A stretch of DNA of 64,000 bases from Euzebya sp. (GCF_964222135.1 NZ_CAXQBR010000067.1:86407-150406), one strand, 5' to 3'. Counted from the first letter of the stretch, positions 8,066-17,853 are shown. The notes: generated by a model from the letters alone, not told the origin. Program-made: numbers and translations.

Positions 8066-8290
8066 GTGGAGCGGACGTTCACGATCCGGACCGGCCAGGA
8101 CCTGGGCGCGGCGTTGGCGGAGATCCGTCGTGATGCCGGTCTCACCCAGCAGGAGTTCGCCGAGCGGGTCGGCGTGTCCCGCTCCTACCTGTCGAAGGTC
8201 GAGACGGGGAGGACCACCCGCCTCATCGAGCACCTGTTCACCGCGCTGCGGCGTGCGGGCGCCACGGTGACGGTCACCTGGACGTCGTGA
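8066..8290 (+). CDS. hipB: HipB-like antitoxin, Xre-family regulator
   Basis: A 74-residue helix-turn-helix protein. LGAALAEIRRDAGLTQQEFAERVGVSRSYLSKVETGRTT is a full Xre/Cro HTH, and the C-terminus (LIEHLFTALRRAGATVTVTW) is the usual dimerisation strand-helix of HipB-type antitoxins. The GTG at 8066 is chosen because AGGAGG lies at normal spacing; a longer frame upstream has no homology. The stop overlaps the hipA start (GTGA), the classical coupled arrangement. It should repress its own promoter at the palindromes just upstream. Its partner toxin is frameshifted, so HipB may now act without its toxin. Confidence 0.88.
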   Translation: MERTFTIRTGQDLGAALAEIRRDAGLTQQEFAERVGVSRSYLSKVETGRTTRLIEHLFTALRRAGATVTVTWTS

Positions 8291-9586
8291 CCCCACGGCC
8301 CGCCGCACTGGAGGTCGCCATCGACGGGCAGGTCGTCGCCGACCTCACCGAAGGTCGCGGGCCGCAGGTCAACCTCCGGTACCGCGCCGACACCGTGGCG
8401 GCCGACGGCAACCAACCGTGGCTGTCCTGCTCGCTTCCCGTCCGCAGCCGTCCGCACGATGCCCGGCTGTTCCTCGCCGGCCTGCTGCCCGAGGGCCGCC
8501 ACCTGGAATCCGTCGCCGCCAGAGCCGGAGTGCTCACGACCGACGTGTTCGGCCTGCTGGCCCGCTTACGGGCGGGACGTCGCCGGCGCCCTGGTGATCG
8601 GTGACACCACAGCTGACCGCAACCCCCACACCGTCCCCTACGACGATGTGGCCCTGGCAGAGAGCGTCGGCCGCGTGGCAGAGGAGTCCTTCGACCTCGC
8701 TGACGACTCCGAGCTGTCCCTGGCCGGGCTGCAGAACAAGCTGCTGCTGGTGGAGACCCCCGACGGGTGGGCGCGGCCGGCCGAGGGGTACGCCTCCACC
8801 CACACCCTCAAGGTCGAGGATCGTCGCTTCGACGGCCTGGCCGCAGCCGAGGCGGCATGCCTGTCCCTCGGCCGCGCCGTGGGGGTCACCACCGTCCACG
8901 CAGAGGCCACGACGATCGGCGGCATCCCCGTCGTCATCGTCGAGCGCTTCGACCGCGCCTTGGGCGAGGGCGGGGAGGTCCGGCGCATCCACCAGGAGGA
9001 CGCCTGCCAGGCCCTCGGCGTCGATCCCGAACGCATGCACGTCGACGCGGGGGGCAGGCCCAGGCGGATGGGCAAGTACCAGGTCGGCGGCGGCCCGTCG
9101 TTCGCCGACATCGCGCAGCTGCTCGACCGCTTCGCCGCCGATGCGGTCGAGGAGCACTGTCGCCTGCTGGCGCTGGCCACGTTCACCGTCGCCATCGGAA
9201 ACGGCGACGCGCACGGCAAGAACGTCGGACTGCTGCACCCGACGCCGGACCGCATCGAGTTGGCACCGGCTTACGACACCGTCCCGACGGCGCTCTGGCC
9301 CACCCTCGCGGATCGAGCAGCGATGTTCGTCAACGGCCGATCCCTGCTGTCGGAGGTCACCGGAGAGGACCTGGTCATCGAGGGTGCGGTCAAGTGGGGC
9401 ATCTTGCGCATCGACGAAGCCGAGGAGATCGTCGGCACGGCCCTCGATGCCCTGGAGGCCGCCGTGACCGACCCTGCTCGTGATCTCGGCAAGCACCCGG
9501 TCATCGAGCGGCTCCGGGGCTACGTCAGGTCGCGTGTCGACCAACTGCGGTCGTCGATGTGGGGCGGACTGTCGCACCGGCCCTGA
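8287..9586 (+). pseudogene. hipA: hipA toxin kinase gene, frameshifted
   Basis: HipA-type serine/threonine kinase split by a single-base frameshift. The first frame (GTG at 8287) encodes the N-terminal couple_hipA region up to FGLLARL and stops at 8604. The remaining protein continues in another frame from YGRDVAGALVIGD to 9586. That part includes LAGLQNKLLLV (the nucleotide-binding loop), the NGDAHGKN catalytic loop and the metal-binding region around LAPAYDTVPT. An extra T in the CGCTTACGGG stretch near 8566-8567 explains the break: removing it would read ARYGRDVAG through without a stop. Length and motifs are otherwise complete. It is either a recent null mutation, a sequencing error, or a programmed slip, the last being least likely. 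Confidence 0.85.
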
Positions 9587-9653
9587 GCCCGTCCACCCTC
9601 TTGTTACCCTCCGTCGACGACTCAGCCATAGGCAACCGGAAGTGGGGGAACTG

Positions 9654-11873
9654 ATGCGGGTAACGGTCATCCTGGCAGCGATCTTGTTCGTCGGCGGGTT
9701 GTTGCCGGCAGCCGCTGCGCCCGAACTGAGTTCCGCGCACCGGACTCGTCCAGACGTCGACAACGCCCCGCTGCCCGACGAGCCTGGCCTCGACTCGTTC
9801 CAGGGGGGTGGTCCGATCTGTCGAACTGACGCCTCTGGCGACGTCGAGGACCGAGAGACCGGAATCACCGGCTCTGACCCACAGACCGCGGACCTCACTC
9901 GGTGGTGCGTCGACTACGGCGATGACGGCGTGGCGTTCGCCCTCACGACGGCGACTCCCATCGCAGCGGGGTTCGCGCAGGCCGACGGCACGCATGCGTT
10001 GGCCCTGGACACCGATGCCGACGACTACGACCTCAACGTCCACACCGATGCCGGCACGACATTCGGGACCGTCTTCGAGCGCAAGAACTCCACGGTCGCC
10101 TGCCACGTGGACGCGGAGGTCGTAGAGGGGTACATCGAAGCACTCGTTCCCGCCGAGTGCATCGGGACACCCCAGCGGGTTGACGTCGGCGCCTTCGTGT
10201 TCAAGCGCGAGGACGGTCGCTGGATGTACGACGAGGATCCAGCCCGTCCGGGACTGCTGGCCGTGGCGCGGCACTCCGGTCCCACACTGGGTCGGAACGG
10301 CACCCCAGTCGGGAGCAGCGGTGAACCCACGGCTCCGCCGCCAACGTCGCCTTCGGATCCCCCGATCGTCGCGACGGATGGCAACCCCGCCACGACTGAT
10401 CGGCTGAACGTCGGTACGCCGGTGGCCGGGGCCGTGACGATCAGCCAGGCGCGCTTCGGGCACCAGGGAGCAGCGCGCGTCGTTCTGGCCACCTCCGCTG
10501 GCTTCGCGGACGCCTTGGCCGCCTCGCCGCTGCTCGACGACGCCCCTCTACTCCTGACCCCCGGCGATCGGCTGCCAGCCGAGGTGGAGGCGGAGATCAG
10601 TCGTGTGCTGCCAGCAGGAGGTGAGGTACTCGTCCTGGGCGGTGAGGCCGCGATCACTCCCGCCGTGGAGCAGGTGGTGAGCGCGCGGGGGTTCACCACA
10701 CAGAGGGTCCAAGGACCGGACCGGATCGCGACGTCCATCGCGGTCGCCGAGTTCGTCGCCGGACGGACCGGCGCGGGATCCAGGGTGGCGATCGCACGCG
10801 CGTACGGCGACGGCACAGCGGGGTGGGCGGATTCCGTGACGGGCGGGGGCTGGACGGCGCAGTCCGGCACTCCGCTGGTCATCACGGGTTCGACGGGCCT
10901 GGACCCCCGGGTCTCGGCTCTCCTGGCCAACCTCGGAACCCAGGAGACGGTGGTCTTCGGCGGCACGGCAGCCATCGGTGATGACGTCATGGCCGGCCTG
11001 CCCAACCCTCGCCGGATCGCTGGGCCCGAGCGAGCGTCCACCGCAGCGGCCATCGCCAGCCAGCTGTGGGGCAACTCGACCGGATACATCGTCCTGAACG
11101 GCTACCGCGACGACGGCTGGGCCTACGGGCTGGCCGGTGCTGGCCTGGCTTCCGACCTGCAGATGCCACTCCTCGTCGCCGACACGGGTTCCGTACCCAA
11201 CGCGACGCTGGCCAAGGTCGGGGTCGGCTGCGAGACGGGACCACCGGGACTCGAGACGTTGCTCCTCGGTGACGCGTCTGTGCTGTCGTCCCAGGTGACG
11301 GCCCTGATCGACGCGCAGGATGGCGGGAGCTGTCCCACACCCCCCATCACCATCCGAGCCGACGGGCTGGGGGTCGTCGACCTGGGCGCCTCGGCCCAGG
11401 ACACGGTGGCCGTCCTCACCGACGCCCTGGGGGAACCGACGTACGTCTCACCGGAGTACTTCCCGTTCTGTGAACCCGGGGCCGTCGGACGCGGTCGCGC
11501 CTACGAGTGGGGCAACTTGACGCTGTTCCTGATCGATCCGGACGAGGACATGTTCGGGAACCCAGGGACCGGCCGCCAGGTCTTCTGGGGCGGGTACTAC
11601 GGCGGGTTCGACTACGATCCCGGAACCGACACGTTCACCCCACGCCCCGATCCCCACGGCTTCATGACCGAGCGCGGCATCGGCCTCGGGTCCACCGGTG
11701 CAGAGATCCAGGCCGCCTACGGCGCTCAGGCCGAGTTCCACCCCGGCTACGACGACGGGTACCCACCCCCGATCTGGGACTTCGGTGACGGCCTGTACGC
11801 CTTCGCCGACACCAACGATCCCCAAACCAACCGGATTGAGTCCTTCAACTTCGGAGGCGGGTGCGGCGAGTGA
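9654..11873 (+). CDS. secreted protein with three CWB2 repeats and C-terminal domain
   Basis: A 739-residue exported protein. Residues 1 to about 22 form a signal peptide (VILAAILFVGGLLPAAAA). An N-terminal beta-rich domain of about 170 residues contains LALDTDADDYD and VPAECIGTPQRVDVG, and recurs in the CWB2 protein at 19350. After a Pro/Ser linker come three PF04122-type cell-wall-binding repeats, with hallmark ADALAASPL, EVLVLGGEAAI and ETVVFGGTAAIGDDV segments. The last ~170 residues (from ITIRADGLGVVDLG) form a further domain ending in SFNFGGGCGE. The ATG follows a GGGGGA ribosome-binding site. The likely role is at the cell surface. A coiled-coil membrane protein gene overlaps its end. 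Confidence 0.85.
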   Translation: MRVTVILAAILFVGGLLPAAAAPELSSAHRTRPDVDNAPLPDEPGLDSFQGGGPICRTDASGDVEDRETGITGSDPQTADLTRWCVDYGDDGVAFALTTATPIAAGFAQADGTHALALDTDADDYDLNVHTDAGTTFGTVFERKNSTVACHVDAEVVEGYIEALVPAECIGTPQRVDVGAFVFKREDGRWMYDEDPARPGLLAVARHSGPTLGRNGTPVGSSGEPTAPPPTSPSDPPIVATDGNPATTDRLNVGTPVAGAVTISQARFGHQGAARVVLATSAGFADALAASPLLDDAPLLLTPGDRLPAEVEAEISRVLPAGGEVLVLGGEAAITPAVEQVVSARGFTTQRVQGPDRIATSIAVAEFVAGRTGAGSRVAIARAYGDGTAGWADSVTGGGWTAQSGTPLVITGSTGLDPRVSALLANLGTQETVVFGGTAAIGDDVMAGLPNPRRIAGPERASTAAAIASQLWGNSTGYIVLNGYRDDGWAYGLAGAGLASDLQMPLLVADTGSVPNATLAKVGVGCETGPPGLETLLLGDASVLSSQVTALIDAQDGGSCPTPPITIRADGLGVVDLGASAQDTVAVLTDALGEPTYVSPEYFPFCEPGAVGRGRAYEWGNLTLFLIDPDEDMFGNPGTGRQVFWGGYYGGFDYDPGTDTFTPRPDPHGFMTERGIGLGSTGAEIQAAYGAQAEFHPGYDDGYPPPIWDFGDGLYAFADTNDPQTNRIESFNFGGGCGE

Positions 11874-12415
11874 CTTCGGGATCGCGTCCCGCTGGAGCAT
11901 CCCGCAAGACCGTGCGGACCGTGGTCGTGGTCCTCCTCGTCGCCCTCGGCGCGGGACTGGTCAGTGTCGCCCTGGCGTGGCGCACACAGTCCGAGAGGGT
12001 CACGGACGTCCGTGGCGAACTGGCCGGGATGCAGGCAGAGCTCGCAGAAGTCAGGGACGCACTGGACCGGACCTCTGAGGAGCGGGACGACCTCACGGAC
12101 GCGCTCGACAGCGTCGAAGCCGAGTTTGACGATGTGAACGCCGACCGCGCCGCTGCCGCGGCGGCGGCGGCCGCCGCCGAGGAGCGAGTCAACTCCCTCG
12201 CGAGCGAGCTCGAGACCGTCCGGGCAGAGCTAGCAGACGTCACCGCCGCCCTCGAGGATGCCGAGCAGCAGTTGGCCATACGTGCGGCCGCCCCACCTCC
12301 GCAGACGTGGACGCTGTGTGACAACAGCGGCTACAACTGCCGCGAGGTCACCGAGGACCCCAGGTGGCGTCCGGACGTGATCTGCGAGGAAGGCGCCTGC
12401 TTCGAACTCTACTGA
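11870..12415 (+). CDS. single-pass membrane protein with coiled coil
   Basis: Protein of about 181 residues of unknown function. A short basic N-terminus precedes one membrane helix (VVVVLLVALGAGLVSVALAW). A heptad-like coiled coil follows, rich in Glu, Ala and Leu (ELAGMQAELAEVRDALDRT and RVNSLASELETVRAELADVTAALEDAEQQL), with an alanine run in between. The C-terminal ~40 residues carry four cysteines (TLCDNSGYNC and VICEEGACFELY), suggesting a small disulfide-bonded external domain. GTG at 11870 overlaps the stop of the CWB2 gene, with GGAGG about 12 bases upstream; another GTG at 11861 is possible. Coupling suggests it works with the preceding surface protein. Confidence 0.7.
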   Translation: MTSGSRPAGASRKTVRTVVVVLLVALGAGLVSVALAWRTQSERVTDVRGELAGMQAELAEVRDALDRTSEERDDLTDALDSVEAEFDDVNADRAAAAAAAAAAEERVNSLASELETVRAELADVTAALEDAEQQLAIRAAAPPPQTWTLCDNSGYNCREVTEDPRWRPDVICEEGACFELY

Positions 12416-12424
12416 ACTCGAGGA

Positions 12425-14176
12425 TCACGGCCCTGGCGCGAACGTCCCTGTCCCGCCAGGGCAGCCCGACGTGCCGTACGGGCTCAGGTCCGCCGTCGAT
12501 CCGCTGCGCGATCCGGTCAGCCTTGCGACGCCGCCCTCGATCCGGAAGTGGCTCTCGGCCCAGCCGTACGGGCTGCCCGTCCCGTCGTCGTACGAGGTGA
12601 GGATGACGTTCGGGGACGAGATCCGGTAGCCCGATCCGAACCGGACCCCACCGCCCCACGACCAGGTGAGCTCGACGCCGCTTTCGACGACGGGCCGGAT
12701 CGCGCCATCCCGGACGTCGGCGATGAACCCGATGATCGTGTTCGCCCCCACGCTGGTGGTCACGAAGATCTCGACCGCTGGGTCGGTGTCGACGCTGGCG
12801 ATGCACTCCGTCGCATATCCGCTGCGCGCTGTCCCGTCCTCATCGGGCCAGGGAACCCAGGCAGCGGTCGTGTACGGCGCCAACGTCCCCAACGCCGTCG
12901 AGAACCCCGCCACCGTCACCGACTCTCCCGTCCCGTCGTGGTACATGATCACCGGGTCGAGTCGGTCAGCACTGAGCCCGTCACCGTCCAGGTCGGTCTT
13001 GAAGACGGTGACGCACGTCGCGTCGGCAGGGATCAGCGGGCTCTCGGGACGGGGCGCGCAGGAGTCGTAGGCGAACTGGCGATGATCCGCCAGCGCCCGG
13101 GCCTGCTCCATCCGGACCGCATCCGGATCCGGTGGCGACGGAGGGGGCGGCGGTGGCGGTGGAGGGGTCAGCGGTTTCCCGCCCGCTGTCACGATCGCCT
13201 CGTCCAGCACCTCGTCCGAGACCGCCGCCGCCCCGCCGAGCACCGTGAACGCGCTGACCGGGTACCGCCGGATCGCGGTCGTCAGGACGGGATCGAGGTC
13301 GTCACCCAGCAGGAGGAGCGGTGCCCGCTCGGCCGCGGCGTGGACACCACCGGTCAGCGCGTCGGGGAAGGTCCCGGCGGATGCGAGCGTGAAGGCCGTG
13401 GTCTGCCCGGTTCGACCGGCGACCAGATCCGCGAGATCCGACGCCACCTGGGAGGGGTTCGCGGACGGCGACGACCCGTCGAAGGCGATGCCGGCGTCCT
13501 GCACGGCCCGGTGGGCAGCCCGGCCGGCGACGTACAGCCGGCTGTCGGGAAGTCTTGCCTCCAGGAACGCCGCGGTCCCGTCGGGCAGCTCCTCGCCGGC
13601 GGTCAGCACGGCCACCCCTCCGATGCTCCCCGCAGCGGCCGCCGCCGGAAGGGCCATGCGGTAGTCATCGCCGTCGACCAGCAGGACGTCGTCCACGTCC
13701 GCGCCCATCGCGTCGGCGAACGCGACTGCGGTGTCGTACCGGGTGGCCCCGGCGATCCGCTCGATGGTGCCGACGCCCGACGTCTGCAGCTGGGTGACCA
13801 CGTCGTCGGTGATGACGGCGGTTCCTCCCGCGAGGACGACCCGACCGCCGGGGACGAGCACCCTTCGGAGCTCTTGCATGGTCGGGTCCGGCACCGCCGA
13901 CTGACCGGTGAGGAGGACGACTCCGCCTCGGTCGCTGGCATAGGTCGTGGCAGCGAACGCGTCCGCCGGATCGTCGGCCCTGGCGAGGACGACCACGGCC
14001 GCCGTCCCGTCGGCGGGGTGCACCGCCTGCGACACCTCGACGGCGGTCTCGAGCCGGGTGGGACCAGCGATCCGGTGCACGGCGATGTCCCGAGCCGATG
14101 CGGACGCGATGGGGAGGAGCGACAGGACCATGCACGCACCCGCCAGCCCCGCCAGCCGGCGCACGCGCCTACGCAC
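12425..14176 (-). CDS. secreted CWB2-repeat protein with proline linker
   Basis: A 583-residue exported protein. The first ~28 residues form a signal peptide (basic start, then MVLSLLPIASASA). Three CWB2 repeats follow, marked by RIAGPTRLETAVEVSQAV, GGRVVLAGGTAVITDDVV, RIAGATRYDTAVAFADAMG and AFTVLGGAAAVSDEVLDEA. A run of nine prolines then separates a C-terminal domain of about 220 residues that begins near DPDAVRMEQARALAD and has no family I recognise. The GTG at 14176 overlaps the end of the BY-kinase gene by 8 bases; GTG at 14164 is an alternative. The gene converges on the coiled-coil protein. It may be an envelope protein made together with the polysaccharide machinery. Confidence 0.82.
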   Translation of the reverse strand: MRRRVRRLAGLAGACMVLSLLPIASASARDIAVHRIAGPTRLETAVEVSQAVHPADGTAAVVVLARADDPADAFAATTYASDRGGVVLLTGQSAVPDPTMQELRRVLVPGGRVVLAGGTAVITDDVVTQLQTSGVGTIERIAGATRYDTAVAFADAMGADVDDVLLVDGDDYRMALPAAAAAGSIGGVAVLTAGEELPDGTAAFLEARLPDSRLYVAGRAAHRAVQDAGIAFDGSSPSANPSQVASDLADLVAGRTGQTTAFTLASAGTFPDALTGGVHAAAERAPLLLLGDDLDPVLTTAIRRYPVSAFTVLGGAAAVSDEVLDEAIVTAGGKPLTPPPPPPPPPSPPDPDAVRMEQARALADHRQFAYDSCAPRPESPLIPADATCVTVFKTDLDGDGLSADRLDPVIMYHDGTGESVTVAGFSTALGTLAPYTTAAWVPWPDEDGTARSGYATECIASVDTDPAVEIFVTTSVGANTIIGFIADVRDGAIRPVVESGVELTWSWGGGVRFGSGYRISSPNVILTSYDDGTGSPYGWAESHFRIEGGVARLTGSRSGSTADLSPYGTSGCPGGTGTFAPGP

Positions 14177-15842
14177 GCGCGTTCCGATTCCGGCCCGGAG
14201 CCTCCTCGCGAGCCGCCCCGCCCGCCGTCGCCCGGCTGGCGCGGGCCTGCTCCTCCTCGGTGAAGTCGAGGTGGCGGTACCCGTAGCCGTAGTAGTCGTA
14301 CCCGTAGGACCGGTCCGCGCGGGCCTTGGTGAACACGTAGCCCAGCACCGGGGTGCCGATGCGGTCCAGCCGCTCGCGCAGCTGGGTGAGGTGCTGGATC
14401 GACGTCCCCCGCGCCACGACCAGCACGATCCCGTCACAGCTGCTCGCGATCGCCGCGGTGTCGCTGGCCAGCAACATCGGCGGGGTGTCGTAGATCACCA
14501 GGTCCGCGGCCTCGGACAGGTCCGCCGCGACCCGCCGGAACTCCGGGGTCCGGAAGAACGCGGCGGTGTCGTCCCCCAGCGGGACCGCGGGGATCATCGG
14601 CACGGCCTTGCGGTCCTCCAGGTGCATGATCGTGATGACGTCCTCGAGCGTGTCGCCCTGCACCAGGTCCGCCAGCCCCCCGCGCGGCTCGACCTCGAAC
14701 AACCTGGTCAACCCCCGCACCCGCGTGTCGGCATCCAACAACAGCACCTCCCGGCCGTCCTGGGCCGCGGCGATCGCGAGGTTCGCCGCGGTCAAGGTCT
14801 TGCCGTCCGTCGGCCCTGCCGAGGTGATCAGGATCGCCCTGCCGTCGATCTCCTCGAGCTGGTGGGCGATCGCCGACACGAGGAACTGGTACGCCTCGCT
14901 GATCCCCGACGTGGGGCTGGCCACCGTCGGCAGGGCCGTGTCCGTCCGGGTCTCCTCATACGACGGCACCACCCCCAGCAACGGCGCGCGCAGCACCTCA
15001 GCGGGATCGTTCCGCCCATCCACCGTCGCGGTCTCGTCCGCCCGCCACCACGCCCACCCCGCCGCGGCCAGCGCGCCCAGCACCGTCGCCAGCACCGCGT
15101 TGCGGTACGGCTGCGGGGCGGCGGGAGCCCCGGGGATCTCCGCCTCCTCCACCAGGTCCACACCGGCCCCGAACAGGCTGGCGTCCACCGCGATCTGGTC
15201 GATGCGGTTGTTGATGCTGACCAGCTGGTCCACTGCCGCATCACGCTGCGCCGCCGCGGCCGTGTCGCCCGGATCCGCCGCGACCGCCTCCTCCGCCGCC
15301 GCGATCGTCTCCTCCAGCTGCACCCGCTGGCCGCGCAGCTCGGTCAGCGACGCCTCGGTCCGGTCCGCCACCTGCTGGCGCACCACCGTCTGGTACGCCT
15401 CGGCGACCGCGTTGGCCAGGTCCGCCGCCCCGGCCCCCGTCCCGTCCGACGCGGTGATCGTCAGCAGGTCCAGGTCGACGGAGGGGCGGACGTCCACCCG
15501 ATCGGCCACCTGCTCGGGGGTGAACCGGCCCCCGACCAGCGCCGACGCCTCGGCCATCACCGGACCGGACCGGGCCAGCTCCGCCTGGTTGCGGACGTAT
15601 CGGGAGGGGTCCAGGAAGTTCACGCCGGTGTCCTCGAACACCCCGGAGTTGCGCGGGTCCGCCAGCAGCAGCTCCGCGGTGGCCTGGTAGCTCGAGGGCT
15701 GCAGCGCCGACAACCCGAACCCCAACAGCCCGGCGATGACCGCTGACAGCAGGATGCTCCACCGCGCCGCCCACAGCGCGGGCAGCACCGGCGGGCCGGT
15801 GTCGAACATCGGCTCCGCCGTCGCGGTGGCGGGCTGGCTCAT
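14169..15842 (-). CDS. Wzz-type chain-length regulator fused to BY-kinase
   Basis: A 557-residue polysaccharide copolymerase and autokinase. The N-terminal Wzz part has a membrane helix (SILLSAVIAGLLGFGLSAL), an extracytoplasmic region with DPSRYVRNQAEL and a coiled coil, and a second helix (NAVLATVLGALAAAGWAWW). The C-terminal cytoplasmic kinase has Walker A AGPTDGKT, Walker A' VLLLDADTR and Walker B LVIYDTPP. The tail carries a tyrosine cluster (YGYDYYGYGY), the usual autophosphorylation target. It should control polymerisation and export of the polysaccharide built by the downstream glycosyltransferase island. It is preceded by the DUF4012 gene on the same strand, 16 bases away. Confidence 0.92.
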   Translation of the reverse strand: MSQPATATAEPMFDTGPPVLPALWAARWSILLSAVIAGLLGFGLSALQPSSYQATAELLLADPRNSGVFEDTGVNFLDPSRYVRNQAELARSGPVMAEASALVGGRFTPEQVADRVDVRPSVDLDLLTITASDGTGAGAADLANAVAEAYQTVVRQQVADRTEASLTELRGQRVQLEETIAAAEEAVAADPGDTAAAAQRDAAVDQLVSINNRIDQIAVDASLFGAGVDLVEEAEIPGAPAAPQPYRNAVLATVLGALAAAGWAWWRADETATVDGRNDPAEVLRAPLLGVVPSYEETRTDTALPTVASPTSGISEAYQFLVSAIAHQLEEIDGRAILITSAGPTDGKTLTAANLAIAAAQDGREVLLLDADTRVRGLTRLFEVEPRGGLADLVQGDTLEDVITIMHLEDRKAVPMIPAVPLGDDTAAFFRTPEFRRVAADLSEAADLVIYDTPPMLLASDTAAIASSCDGIVLVVARGTSIQHLTQLRERLDRIGTPVLGYVFTKARADRSYGYDYYGYGYRHLDFTEEEQARASRATAGGAAREEAPGRNRNARA

Positions 15843-15858
15843 GTGAGGGGTCCGATCG

Positions 15859-17805
15859 TCATCGCTGCACCGAGAGCGTCAGCTCGTGGCTGAGCTCGCG
15901 CACGTCCGTGCCCTCGATGATGGCGCGTCCGCCGTCGATGCGGACATCGCCATCCTGCTCGGGCTGGTCGAACGCCCACCCGGGGGGAGGGGTGAGGGTC
16001 ACGTCCACGTCCGTCCCCAGGATCGACGGCGCGGTCCAGAACGTCGGGGTGACGACCCCGCCGGTCCCCGACCTCCCCCACGCCCGGGGGATGTCGACGA
16101 CGAACCGGACGGTGACCTCCTCCCCCGGCTCGAGGACCGGGGAGGTGACGATCGTGACGTGGCCCGCCTCGCGGTGGACGCTGTAGCCGTAGTCGCCGGC
16201 GTCGGACCAGCTGACCTGCAACGGCTCGCACTCGCCGCAGGCCAGGCTGACCTGGGGGCGGGATGTCCCCGGCGGCAGATCGATGTGATCCGCCGGCCCG
16301 GTGATGTAGCGGGGGAGGGAGGGGTCCTCCGGCGTGCCGTTGGACAGCGCCACCGTGACGATCGCGGAGGCTGTTCCGTCGGGGTCCAGGGTGACGTCCC
16401 AGTCGACGGTGCGGTCCAGCCACACGTCGGCCTTGCCAGCCGTGGTGTTGACCAGGCTGAGCGCCGCGACTGTCCCCTCCGGCTCGGGCAGCCCCCCCCC
16501 GGCGCCGACGGCCTCGATGACCGCCTGCACCTCGGGGTCGGCGGCGTGGATCAGCAGGTGGCCGCCGCTGACGGCCTCGGCCAGCGCGTCGATCCGGGCG
16601 CGGCCGGGCACGTCGCCGGAGAGGAACTCGTCCAGGACGACCTGGGCGGACTCGCCCAGCACCTCCTTGCGCTCACCGCCGAACCCGAGCGCGATCGGTG
16701 CCTCGGTGGTGATGAACGGCACGACCGTGTCGGCGGTCAGCGTCCCCACGTCGGGGTCGGGTGAGGTGACCGGTCCGGTGGTGCGCAGCATCGCCTCCAG
16801 GGCGAACGGGTCGACCAGGATGACCCCGTCCAGGCGCTGGCCCTCCGCCGCCTGGTACATCGCCTGGATGGCGTCGGCCACGGTCGGGAGGTCCGCGGAG
16901 AGGTTGACGTTCAGCCACGTGCCGTTGCCGGCGATGCGCTCGCCGTACCGCTCGAGGAACGTCGCCGTGGGGGCCGTGTCCTCGTCCAGCACGTCCTGCG
17001 GCAGCTCCTGGGTCGGGGTGAACGGGCTGATGGTCACCTCGCCGGCCTCGGCGATCAGGATCGCGTAGGCCCCGATGAACCCGCCGGTGCCGCGGAGCTC
17101 GGCGGGGTTGTGCGCCCCCAGGAAGTACCGACGTGGCTGCTCGTCGCCGAAGAGGGTCGGGAGGGCCCCGGCCAGCGCGGCGCCGTTCTGCACGATCGGG
17201 TTGATCTGGGTCAGCTCGTCGAGCAGCCGGGTCCGTGCGGCGTCGACCCGTGCCACGCGCGTGCGCGCCGGCGCGTGCTCGACCAGGTCGCGGGCCAGCT
17301 CGAGGCGGGCGGCGGCGTCGACGACCGGGTCCTGCAGGGTCTGGACCGCGTCGAGCCACCCCGCCTCCCCTCCCCCGCCGAGGGTCAGCGCATCGAGGCC
17401 GCCGGGGATGTCGCGCAGGGACGCGGTGATCTGGCGTCCGGCGCCGGCGATCAGGTCGGCGGCCTCGGTGGTGGCGACGACGGAGTCGACGGTCGGGCCG
17501 ATGACCGGCAGGAAGCCGACCAGGCGCACGAGGGGCGACCGGACCCGGCCGACCGCAGCACCCGCCGCGTCCTCGGCCTGGGCGAACGCGTCGTCGGCCG
17601 CAGCGATGTCACCGGCACCGACCGCGTCGACGGCGACCTGCAGCCGGTCGCGGACCACCTGCAGCCGGTCCTCGGCGTCGAGGAACGTCAGGGCTGCCGT
17701 AGCGGCGACGCCCGCCAGGACCATGACGACCAGCCCCACCCCGATCCCGATCCGGACGCCACGCGGCCACCCTCGAGCGGTCCTGCCCACCACTCCCCCT
17801 CGCAC
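15859..17805 (-). CDS. DUF4012 family membrane-anchored protein
   Basis: A 648-residue protein with one N-terminal membrane helix (IGIGVGLVVMVLAGVAATAALTF). A helical region is followed by the DUF4012 core: RRYFLGAHNPAELRGTGGFIGAYAIL, TWLNVNLSADLPTVADAIQAMY and LDGVILVDPFALEAMLRTTGPV. The C-terminal ~150 residues are beta-rich with a CGEC pair. DUF4012 proteins regularly accompany actinobacterial exopolysaccharide gene clusters and resemble LytR-CpsA-Psr-associated surface proteins in context. The biochemical role is not established. It is upstream of and close to the Wzz/BY-kinase gene, so joint expression is likely. Confidence 0.85.
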   Translation of the reverse strand: MRGGVVGRTARGWPRGVRIGIGVGLVVMVLAGVAATAALTFLDAEDRLQVVRDRLQVAVDAVGAGDIAAADDAFAQAEDAAGAAVGRVRSPLVRLVGFLPVIGPTVDSVVATTEAADLIAGAGRQITASLRDIPGGLDALTLGGGGEAGWLDAVQTLQDPVVDAAARLELARDLVEHAPARTRVARVDAARTRLLDELTQINPIVQNGAALAGALPTLFGDEQPRRYFLGAHNPAELRGTGGFIGAYAILIAEAGEVTISPFTPTQELPQDVLDEDTAPTATFLERYGERIAGNGTWLNVNLSADLPTVADAIQAMYQAAEGQRLDGVILVDPFALEAMLRTTGPVTSPDPDVGTLTADTVVPFITTEAPIALGFGGERKEVLGESAQVVLDEFLSGDVPGRARIDALAEAVSGGHLLIHAADPEVQAVIEAVGAGGGLPEPEGTVAALSLVNTTAGKADVWLDRTVDWDVTLDPDGTASAIVTVALSNGTPEDPSLPRYITGPADHIDLPPGTSRPQVSLACGECEPLQVSWSDAGDYGYSVHREAGHVTIVTSPVLEPGEEVTVRFVVDIPRAWGRSGTGGVVTPTFWTAPSILGTDVDVTLTPPPGWAFDQPEQDGDVRIDGGRAIIEGTDVRELSHELTLSVQR

Positions 17806-17826
17806 CAGATCAGCCCCGACGTGCGA

Positions 17827-17853
17827 CAGGCCCCGGCGGTTGGCCGGGGCCTG
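17827..17853 (-). terminator. perfect 11-bp stem-loop between surface genes
   Basis: AGGCCCCGGC (17828-17837) pairs perfectly with GCCGGGGCCT (17843-17852), extended by one C-G pair, around the loop GGTTG. It lies 19 bases after the stop of the exported protein gene on the minus strand and just before the DUF4012 start. A terminator or attenuator is therefore plausible. There is no T-run. Confidence 0.6.

Noticed and set aside
12548..14263. 571-codon open frame on the plus strand opposite a CWB2 gene
   Set aside because: It is the complement of a well-supported secreted protein and encodes an Arg/Gly/Asp-rich chain with no domain.
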